From: Morinoia aosen
Taxonomy: Eukaryota > Arthropoda > Malacostraca > Amphipoda > Talitridae
Assembly (NCBI GenBank): GCA_030386875.1
Contig: CM059562.1
Span: 74,644,095 to 74,708,094 of the forward strand
DNA: 64,000 nucleotides
Direction of reading: 5' to 3'
Part shown: positions 21,868 through 31,500 of the stretch, piece by piece
Layout: every line of letters starts with the position of its first letter
Position numbering within the stretch: position 1 is the stretch's first letter
The notes under the pieces: generated by a model
Database searches by the model: none
The model's input: only the letters and a program-made list of their open reading frames with translations
Told to the model about the DNA's origin: nothing
Translations under genes and position numbers: made by a program

Positions 21868-22572
21868 GTGAGGGCCTGAGCTGAGAGTTAGGTAGGCCTT
21901 CCTTTTTGTTGAAATAAAAGTTTTGGTAAATCTGAAGGATATGTCAGCTATCGATTTTACACTTTTGATGCCTGAATCCAATTAATTGAAATCAAAATAA
22001 ACAAGTTTTCTTCTATGCACTTTCCGTCTCAAATGTGTATTTTACGATTTATAGCGGTAAGTTTAGTTTCGTCTTTGATGACGAATGTGCTTGAATAAAC
22101 AGCTACTCATCGATTTTCAAATTTTTGTTGCTTGAATCAGGGTAATAACATCGAAATAAACAACTTTTCTTCTATACAATTTTTTCGTTAAATGAGTATT
22201 TAACGAGGTATAGCGGTAGATTTGGTTTCGTCTTTGATGACGATCGCGCTGGAAGCGAGTGCACATTGCAGTGTTGCTGTCCAACGTGCTCCTTGAATTA
22301 CTTGCCGCTTCAAACACTGGAGTTGCGGTAAGTCATTTAAAGCCATAACTAATAAAAAACTCATTTGAGACGGAAAGTGCATAGAAGAAAACTTGTGTAT
22401 TTCAATCTAATTAACTATTCTTAGGCATCAAAATTTACAAAATCGATAACTGACATATCTTTCAGATTTACCGTTTTTTTTTGTTATGTTAAGGACCACC
22501 TTTTTTTGGTTCACTGCTGTCCTGTTTTTCAGCACCTCTCACTTTCTTTTTCAACTTTTATCTTATTTCATG
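21868..22572 (+). repeat. Hairpin-head SINE copy 1, split by TIR element
   Basis: 21868-21924 matches the middle of the SINE (GAGGGCCTGAGCTGAGAG..., TTGAAATAAAAG) and 22473-22572 continues it (TTAAGGACCACC, GGTTCACTGCTGTCC). The two halves are separated by a 548-bp terminal-inverted-repeat element. The 3' half ends abruptly where a foldback element begins. Confidence 0.75.
21920..22477. mobile_element. Non-autonomous TIR element A, copy 1 (548 bp), GTTTT duplications
   Basis: Ends GGTAAATCTGAAGGATATG... at 21925 and ...ATATCTTTCAGATTTACC at 22472 form long inverted repeats that continue for more than 100 bp with mismatches, including the internal motif GACGGAAAGTGCATAGAAGA and its complement. 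The sequence is flanked by GTTTT at 21920-21924 and 22473-22477. There is no transposase. Related copies lie at 23349-24271 and 47137-48329. Confidence 0.75.
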
Positions 22573-22575
22573 AGC

Positions 22576-22990
22576 GTAGAGCGTAGGTTGGGTCGTGAGG
22601 GGGAGGCTCAGTTCTTCTAATGAAAATTATAAATAAAGCTTCTAACCCACCTATTAGGGTGATGACCGCAATCTTGTTTACATCGGCTCTAAGATGGCGG
22701 CGCCCATGGTGGTCTTCATCTTGGATCCGATGTAAACAAGATTGCGGTCGTCACCCTAATGAGTGGGTTAGAAGCTTTATTTATAATTTTCACTAAAAGA
22801 ACTGTGCCTCCCCTAACGACCCAACCTCTTTACGTTTGTAATAGCTTACGTTATTAATTAAATTTTGTTTTGCGCGCTCGTTTCCTTATGGTGCGAAGGC
22901 CAACTTCAAAGTTCAATAATTCGAAAATAATGCATCAGCGAGCAGAATGTCATTCTTGTAAAACGTTCTTAAATGGGTTCCTTTAGTGAT
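22576..22990. mobile_element. Foldback element copy 1
   Basis: Arms around a centre near 22708 are nearly perfect inverted repeats: AGGTTGGGTCGTGAGG at the left against CCCTAACGACCCAACCT at the right, with shared inner motifs (ATTATAAATAAAGCTTCTAA, GATGTAAACAAGATTGCGGT and complements). The right flank to about 22990 matches that of copy 2, whereas the left flank is missing, so this copy is truncated on the left where it joins the SINE. Confidence 0.7.
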
Positions 22991-23348
22991 TCCTAAGATC
23001 AGAATTCATATTTTCCGTGATTGCATTAAACTTCACATTGACCTATTTTTCTTCCTATAGGTAAATAAAATTGATAATTCTTTACCATAAGAATGCCATG
23101 TGTTTTTCATATTTATGGTCCAATTTTTATGGAACTTGCACAGTATCTGTAAAACATATTTTAGTCACAGCATTTTTTTATTTTTTTTTCATTATTTTCT
23201 AGAAAATTATGACATTTTTTTGTAAAAATTTAAAAAAAAATCAGTGCTAAAATTTCTCTTATGCAATTATAAGCAGCTATGAAATATAGGCTTTATTCAG
23301 GTATACAGTATAAAATAAGAAACATATTTCTAAGTTATTAAAAAATTT
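22991..23348. other. AT-rich, no recognised feature
   Basis: T- and A-runs with no coding capacity or recognised repeat. Confidence 0.4.
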
Positions 23349-24271
23349 TGTAGATCTGAAGGAAAGGACAATAATCGATTTCTGATTTTTCGGTGCCTAA
23401 ACATAATTGATTTAATCAAAATAAACAAGGTTTCTTCTATGCACTTTCCGTCTGAAATGATTATATTACGAGTTATAGCGGTAGGTTTAGTTTCGTCTTT
23501 GATGACAAATGCCCCCTCAGGGGGATACAACTATTGTATCTATGGGAATTAGTGCTCCCAGAGGAAAAATGTGAGGGCCCAAGCTGAGAGTTAGGTAGGC
23601 CTTCTTTTTGTTGAAATAAAATGTTTTTTGTTATCCTAAGGACCACCTTTTTTCGGTTCACAACTGTCCTGATTTTCAGCACCTCTATGACTTTCTTCTT
23701 CAACTTTTATCTTATTTCATGATCTTCTTTCCCATCTTACTGTTTCTATGCCCTTTCTGCATAGATTCCTCATTTTCTTATCTCCATACTAAATGGTGCC
23801 TACCTCCTTCCTCTCTTCGATACGCTCTATTTTTGCAGCGGTTAGGGAGGCTTAAACTAACTTATAATCTAATCTGATGACAAATGCGCTCGAATAAATA
23901 GCTATTCATCCATTTTTTAATATTTGTTGCTTGAATCATGGGAATAACATTGAAATAAACTACTTTTCTTCTATACACTTTTTTTGACAAATAAGTATTT
24001 AACAAGGTATAGCGGTAGGTTTGGTTTCGTCTTTGATGACGATTGCGTTGGAAGCGAGACTCCATTGCAGTTATGCCCTACCACGGGATTGATGAATTTC
24101 TTTCCGCTTCAAACACTGGAGTTGCGGCAAGTCATTTAGCTCTTTATCTAATAAAATACTCATTTCAAACGGAAAGTGCATAGAAGAAAACTTGTTTATT
24201 TTGATCTAATTAACTATGTATAGGCATCAAAACTTACAAAATCGATTACTGTTCTTTCCTTCAGATTTACC
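23349..24271. mobile_element. TIR element A, copy 2, carrying a SINE insertion
   Basis: Outer ends GTAGATCTGAAGGAAAGG (left) and CCTTCAGATTTACC (right) are the same inverted termini as copy 1. Its inside is interrupted at 23512-23875 by a complete hairpin-head SINE flanked by GATGACAAATG on both sides. Without the SINE the copy is about 550 bp, matching copy 1. Confidence 0.72.
23501..23886 (+). mobile_element. Hairpin-head SINE copy 2 (full length) with 11-bp duplications
   Basis: The reference copy in this window: 23512-23875 (364 bp), flanked by GATGACAAATG at 23501-23511 and 23876-23886. The long duplication and short AT-rich tail (TATAATCTAATCT) indicate LINE-driven retrotransposition. 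The head folds into CCCCC-TCA-GGGGG, GATACAA-CTA-TTGTATC and GGGA/TCCC hairpins. The body includes AGCTGAGAGTTAGGTAGGCC and GCGGTTAGGGAGGCTTAAAC. I find no clear tRNA, 5S or 7SL promoter boxes and no coding capacity. Confidence 0.8.
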
Positions 24272-24476
24272 AACAATTATTAATTATATCTTAAAATTTT
24301 TATCTTATCGCTACAGTAAAGATGAGAATGCTTAAATCCTTGTCTATTTAACTTTTTCTTGTATTTCCTTACATGGTTATTCATTCATATTCATCCATTT
24401 ATTAATTTGGTCTATATTTACTTTAACGTTGTCAACGATTTTCATAATTTCATTGCTATAGATAGGTAATATAGTA
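24272..24476. other. AT-rich spacer
   Basis: Nothing recognised. Confidence 0.4.
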
Positions 24477-25040
24477 GATTTTAAGACCTTTCACTCAAAT
24501 GACGATGTGCTCCCAAATGCTTAGTTTTTGAGTTATTTAAGTTTGAAGTTATACGAATGGCGCTCCTGAATTGCCTTTTTGGCGCAAAAGGAGTCATTGT
24601 TTTTGCAATAGAAACTGAAGCTAACCCCCTATTACAAACGTAAAGAGGTTGGGTCATGAGGGGTAGCCACAGTTCTTCTAGTGAAAATTATAAATAAAGG
24701 TTTCTAGTGACGTACGTTTACATCGACTTTAAGATGGCTGCCGCCATCTTGGGTACTGGGTGGCGCCATGGCGGCAGCCACCTTGCAGTCGATGTAAACG
24801 GACGTCACCAAAAACCTTTATTTATAATTTTCACTAGAAGAACTGTGGCTACCCCTCACAACCCAACCTCTTTACATTTGTAATAGGGGTTAGCTTCCGT
24901 TATTAATTAAATTACGCTAGGCGCGCACGTGTCCCTAGCGCGCACAAGCCAACTTCAAAGTTGAATAATTCGAAAATAACGCATCAGCGAGCAGAATGTC
25001 ATTCATGTAAAACATTCTTAAATGTGTTCCTTTATTGATT
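24477..25040. mobile_element. Foldback element copy 2 (about 560 bp, fuller copy)
   Basis: Almost the entire element is an imperfect inverted repeat about a centre near 24758: outer AATGACGATGTGCTCCCAAATG against CATTCTGCTCGCTGATGCG (reverse complement alignable), middle AAGAGGTTGGGTCATGAGG against CCTCACAACCCAACCTCTT, inner GATGGCTGCCGCC against GGCGGCAGCCACC. There is no coding capacity. Transcripts would form a hairpin of about 270 bp. Confidence 0.72.
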
Positions 25041-25415
25041 CTTCGCAACAAAATTATGAAAATCGTTCACAACATTAAAGTAAATATTGACTATTAATTT
25101 TTGCACATTTATTTCATTCTTGTTCATTCATTTCTAATTTGTTTATTTATTTCAATTATAAATGCAAAAAGTTCATTAATTATTTCAAATATATACTAGC
25201 CCACCACTTTCTTATTATACAACAGTTCATCTAAATGTCAAACATGTATGTGAACTCAAAGATGAAATGCCTTTGTTATGTGAATATTCTACTGACTGCT
25301 TGATTCAGGTGAATGCATGATTAATTATTCTGATTTTATCCATCTCCACAGAGCCAGTATAAACAAGGAGGTATTATATCTGTGTAGTGTCGCATATTTT
25401 TTCTCTATTTCCATT
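25041..25415 (+). promoter_or_regulatory. 5' flank / 5' UTR of SNRNP40
   Basis: AT-rich stretch between the foldback element and the SNRNP40 start codon. An upstream ATG in the same frame at 25317 is cut off from the real start by TAG at 25396-25398 only in other frames; the frame itself is open, so the start choice rests on homology of the MDMKRK end with family members and not on a stop. No clear TATA box or initiator was identified. Confidence 0.4.
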
Positions 25416-25523
25416 ATGGATATGAAAAGAAAAGCTGACCAGATGGCTGTTGCTGTGCAAGCCAAGAAGCCTCGAAGTGAGCTGGTCTCCAGAGTTGGAA
25501 CTCAGGGTTCTGTTGCACCCAGT
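25416..25523 (+). CDS. SNRNP40: SNRNP40 exon 1
   Basis: Encodes the basic N-terminal tail MDMKRKADQMAVAVQ... (36 residues), phase 0 end. The donor is AGT|GTAAGTAAC. The last ~19 exonic bases plus the donor are repeated twice downstream at 107-bp spacing. Confidence 0.85.
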
Positions 25524-28500
25524 GTAAGTAACTTTTATTAATATGCTGTCTCTGGTTAGCAGTGTAGTCCTTGAGTTACATTATTTTTACCCTTTACCAA
25601 CTAAATATTTTGGGTTTTGTTGCACCCAGTGTGAGTAACTTATATTAATATGCTGTCTCTGGTTAGCAGTGTAGTCCCTGAGTTACATTATTTTTACCCT
25701 TTACCAACTAAATATTTTGGGTTCTGTTGCACCCAGTGTGAGTAACTTATATTAATATGCTGTCTCTGGTTAGCAGTGTAGTCCTTGAGTTATACTTCAT
25801 CTGAACACATTTACTACATACTGGTACATAAGTGTACCACTTGGTAAATGGCTCATTTATGTACCAATATCAGTGGCTGTCGTTTCACTGATTTTGCAAC
25901 CTTTAGCTAAATTTGACTATGGCATACAAGTTGAAATATCATTAAATATATTTTTTTGCTTCTTAGAAAAGAAAAGAATGTAATTGAGCTGTAAAGATGA
26001 ATTTTAAATTCTGCTTCTTCCAACCTAACAAAATCGACCGTAGCAACTGCAAAACGTACTGAATGTCTTAACAATCATTTTATCAACTAAAAACAAGTCC
26101 CAATTATCCAACTGAAATGTTGCTTGATTCAACTTTTGAATGACTGTGACTATTTGTCATTAGTTGAAGTTTGCATACAATGATATAATATAAGTCAAAT
26201 ATTAACTGTAATTTCTCAAGTAATTTTATGTACTGACAGCTTTTAAGTATAAAATGCTCTGATTCTATCAAATTATCTTTTTTCTTGCATGTCATTCAAG
26301 GTACAAACTAAGTTTGTAAATTGGTATCTTATTCTGGAAGGAGTTTTGGTAGATTCTCCGTTAATTTTGTTTAGACTTACGATAGATTCTATGTTAGTTT
26401 TGGAAGGGCTATTCAACACCATTATTCTTAAGAATTTCTTGTTGATTAGATATGGTTGTATTTTCCTGTCCTGCTGATATTCAGTATCTATGTGTACCTG
26501 ATAAATTTATTCAGATTTACTTTCTTATAAAGAAACTTTACTTTCATATCTCCTTCTAAGTGTGACATATAGAACCATTTGGTTCTACCATGGTTTTAGC
26601 AAAACTTACATTATTATTTCTCTGAAATTGCTTGTATTTAACACTGTAACTTGGGTGGATTAAGTTATAATTCAGTCTTCAATTCAAATTGAAGGCAATT
26701 TTAGTGTTCAGTACTAAGATGGGAAAAATTGAATAAAATGCACCTTTATTTAATATTAAGTATTTGTCAAAATTGAGTCTGTGACAATCAGTGGGTCACG
26801 CAGCTATTGATATATTGAAGCTGATTTGGTCTTCTATTGTGGAATTACTTTAATTCTTATGATTATTTCTCTGCTAGTTGTTGAGCAATGAAATGAAAGT
26901 GGCAACTGACAGTAAGTTTTCTACAACCAATGTATAAACTGTGTTGTTTGTTGCAGGGGCCTCCTCGAACATCATCCTTGGCTGCTCCCATCATGCAACT
27001 CTCAGGTCATCAGGGGGACATCCTGTGTGGACGTTTCCACCCTGAGGGCGAGTGTCTCGCTACTGCTGGCATGGACAGAATGATCTGTGAGTGTGGGATT
27101 TGTGCTGTTCATTGAAGTAACTAATACTTGGACTAGATTCTTGTTTCTAGCAATGTACGTGAGACTAGTACTTTAACTAACAAATTTTTTGGAACATTCT
27201 TTATTAAAAAACTAATCAGAAAACATGAGAATTGTCTGAATATCTTGATGTGGAATTCATTACTGCTTCAAATCTTTTAATTGGCCTAGTATGATCTTCA
27301 CATTGGCTTTCCATAATTTTTTCTCAGGCATTTCTGTATCTTTTATTTCTGTTTCATGAATTTCTTGACATGAAGTTTTTAGCATTCCCAGTTACTAAAA
27401 TTTCATTCTCACATCCATTGCTATTTCATGTATTAACACGTTCACTGCATTTCCGCGGTTGTAAACGGTGGGCTTGGTTAGGTTGTAAGTAGCTGAGTTG
27501 GTAAATCGACTCCTGCTCGAATACCTTTTTATCCTTGCCAAGAAATATGAAAAATACAAAAATCGCATGAATCATTTCACCTGGTATGAAAAAAGTTTTT
27601 TCTTAGAAAGGTTACGAAACATGAAATGTCATTTATTTATGCTGGTACGTGAACGGGCAATTTACTGATGGGCACACATGTGGCCCAATACGCGGGGAAC
27701 GTGTTAAGCTATAACGCTCCACAATGAGCTCCATCTTGCAGTGCTAGGTTTTTCTCCATCATTCACCATGTCCGAAGTATTTTTTTAATCCATTCTCTTC
27801 CCCTTTTCTAAAAACTAGGGTTGACAAGTAAATGATCCATTCTGTTTTTTTTTTCATTTTTGGGCATTTTTTCTTTTGAAATTTTAAAAATTTCTTGATT
27901 ACCGGAATGACTTTGCTTTTGTGTGAGTAGATTTTTAATTCCAATAGAAAGTGCGGTGCATTGAAAATTTCTATGAGAAGTATCTTATGCCAAGAGAACT
28001 GTTGATCTTTTATTCTTACATGCCCCCTCAGTGGGCATAGGATGAACAATAGGTTTAGTCTAGTTAGATTTGTCTAATTGGGACTGGTACTCACAAGGTG
28101 ATACTGTTTGGTGCTTCAGCTTTAAATAGAACTTGAAGATGTCGATCCTTCATGCCCACTTTGCTTCCTTCAGCAGCCCTCATGCTCTCTTTGCTATTTG
28201 TCTTTTATTCCTCTTCTTTGCTGTTTTGTGCATGGGAACTCATCTTCTGCTTAGATTCTCATTTTTTGACAGTGTCATACTAGACCTTTCAAAATAACTG
28301 CACTGAAGCTTTTCTTAAATATTAGAAGGATTTCCAACTTGTTCCATAATTTAGTTAATTTTTCTAAATGCAAAAATTTTTGTGAATGGATTCTGAAAAA
28401 AAGCCCCTCAGGGGGATACAACTATTGTATCTATGGGATTAGCGCTCCCAGGGGAAAAATGTGAGGGCCCGAGCTGAGAGTTAGGTAGGCCTTCTTTTTG

Positions 28501-31500
28501 TTGAAATAAAAGGTTTTTTGTTATGTTAAGGACCACCTTTTTTCGGTTCACTACTGTCCTGTTTTTCAGCCCCTCTAACTTTCTTCTTCAACTTTTATCT
28601 TATTTCATGAACTTCTTTCCCATCTTACTGTTTCTATGCCCTTTCTGCATAGATTCCTCATTTTCTCATCTCCATACTAAATAGTGCCTTCCTCCTTCCT
28701 CTCTTCGATACGCTCTATTTTTGCAGCGGTTAGGGAGGCTTAAACTAACTTATAATCTTAGTCTCAGAAAAAAAAGTATTTCAGGAAAAATGTATTACCC
28801 TGAAACATTATGAAATGACCCAAACATAATTATTTCACCCATGCTTATGATTTAATTGCGAATCAAGGTTGAATCTGGGCTCATCAACATACAAAATTAC
28901 TGTAAAAAATTTTTTTGACATAAATAACACTTGTGAAATTTGTTTCCCTAATTCTGTGGCATAACTCAACCATGAACTCATGGATAATTTTTGTTGAATG
29001 TATTTTTGTATTACAAAATGCAGTTTTGTGATTACTACTAATTACCTGAAATGTTACTGATTACCCTAATACTAGACTCAAGTTTTAAATACTTCCCACT
29101 GCCACATTATACGCTGAAATGGTAACTAGCATTTGTCAACTTGGTGCTGGAGTAAATGTTAAAAATGTTGAGAAAATGAGATTTTGTATCCTTGGTCATT
29201 AAAAATATAGAATTTTGTTAGATGAGGTGTATCATAAATACACTTGTTTGTTCTATATGTTGTCATGGAAGTTAAGTTTTATACATCATGTGACCAGGAT
29301 TGTATAATAAATCTGTCTGTAATGTAATACTGGGTAAAGCAAAAAAGGACAATGGTACCAACTCACTGATTATGATAATAATAATGTCCAATGATAAAAG
29401 TTGTGTGCCTGTTGGGCAAATAATTTTTTCTTAGTATTTTGGAAGGTGTATGGAGAGTGCGAGAACTTTGGCATGTTGACCGGCCACACCAACGCCATCA
29501 GTGAGATCTGCTTCAATGCTGACGGGTCTGTGCTGTACTCTGCCTCTGCCGACCGCACCGTCATGTGCTGGGATCTCAGCACTGGCCAGAGAATAAAGAA
29601 ATTTAAGGGTAAGTCTAATTTTGCTTTGTTTGATTATATAACAATCAAATTTGCTCATCAAATAATTATTATTTGATGAACGTCTTATTTTGCATTTGGA
29701 ACTTGATCATGTACTTTGGTGCTCCTTAAAACAAGCTATGTGATAATTCTTAATATATGTACAAGTTGTGTACCCCTCAACACAATATTTACAGTGTAAG
29801 AATAACCTCAATGATTTCTAATGTCTATTGGGAACTTCAATCGTTCATATAGGTCTATTGTTATTCGTTCTGATACATCATTGGTTATTTTAACCTTTAT
29901 GTATGTGTTTTGATGCTTTATTAGGTACTTGCCTCGGTTTTTTTCTTTCCTGTTTTGATCTTTTATTACACATTCATGTTCACTGTAAGTCACATGGAAC
30001 AGTTGTGATTCTCTCTTCATATTCGACGACCTGACGCCCCGGGGCTTTGGGAGCAACCTGAAAACAGGCCAACTCGAGAGGTTTCTGATGACATATGCTA
30101 TCCATCGAGTTTTTCTCTTTTTATTGTTTTTACCATTGTGGATGAGGCGCTTGGCCAAACGTGTTGGTGGGTAGCTGGAACCCTGCGTTTGGGCAATGGC
30201 TACCACCACTAATGCTTAACGCACATCAATCAATTTTTGAATTTACTAATCTAAATGAAAACCTTAATGTACCAAATATCTCAATTGTGTACCAAATATT
30301 CAAACACTCGAGTTTGAGTATTCATTATTGAATCCCCTTTGATGCGTCTATGGGGGTAAAGTAATAATAATGACAATTTCTATTGCCATTTTGATGACCT
30401 TGATCTAGCTTAAATCCTTCATGTTTTTCAAGTTTAATTTTTGTATGTTGCCATCTTCATAAATCTTTGAACATTCTTTTGTCTTGTATGCCCTTTATAT
30501 TGTATTCCACATTTATTAATGACTCGCTCTGGTTTTCATACCACTGCATTAATTAATATGTGCATTAACTTGCAGAACAGAAAATTTTATTGCAACAAAA
30601 CACTCTCTTGTTATTTACGTCTTATGCATTTTCTGGAGACTTGTTAGCGCACTATTATCTAGCCACCTGTTCGTAAATTACACATTCAGCAGGAAAATGT
30701 GGCAGATGATTTTCTTTGTTTACAACTTGTGTTTCTAGTACACATTATTCTAGCCAATTGCTGCCACTGTGTTATTTACCCTTGCACTTTCTCTGTAGAG
30801 CCATACCGTCCAGTAAGCCGTGTAATTAAGTCCTTAATTGCGTATAATTAAGTCCTTAATTGCGTATAATAAATCCCTTAATGCCATATAATGAATCCTT
30901 TGTTGTTGGTGCAGGGCACAGCAGCTTCGTGAACAGCGTGAGCAGCGCCCGCCGCGGCCCGCCGCTGGTGACCAGCGCAGGGGACGACTGTTCCATTATT
31001 GTGTGGGACCAGCGGCGCCGCCGGCCTGCAATCACCCTCACCAACCCCTACCAGGTCATTTGCTGAGTGTGTGCTGACGCTCCTACCCAGCTCACAGCGT
31101 GTGGTGGTGTGGAGTGTGGTGCGGAGTGTGGTGCTCATGGTGGCGTGTTTAGTGTGTGGGTAAACGTGCTCCTCAGCTCGGTGTATGTGGTGGAGTGAAT
31201 TGTGGTGCTCATGAATACTTGAATGCTGCACTGCTCACCAAGCCCTGCCAAGTCACTTATGTTTGTGTGTGCGCGCTAGCACAGCGACTCAATTCAGTGC
31301 ATGAGCTGGTGTGGATTGTGATGCGTGTTTAGTGTGCGTGTAAATGCTGCAGTGCTTGGTGTGTGCGGTGGAGTGGATTGTGACGCTCATGGACACGTGT
31401 TGAGTGTGCGTGTAACAGCCGCTGTGCTCTGCTTGGTGCATGGGATGGAAGTGACTCTCGTGAATACATGTTTAATACATATTTTAGTGCATACACTAAT

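Larger units (their letters stand above)
27087..29434 (+). other. SNRNP40 intron 2
   Basis: 2.3-kb intron holding a TTAA-flanked MITE (27437-27703), a diverged repeat of family 2 (about 28020-28290) and SINE copy 3 (28404-28760). The remainder is AT-rich with nothing recognised. It ends in TTTTTTCTTAG. Confidence 0.7.

Noticed and set aside
29808-30209. 133-codon minus-strand frame in SNRNP40 intron 3
   Set aside because: No recognisable motif, odd composition, and no splice context; probably chance.
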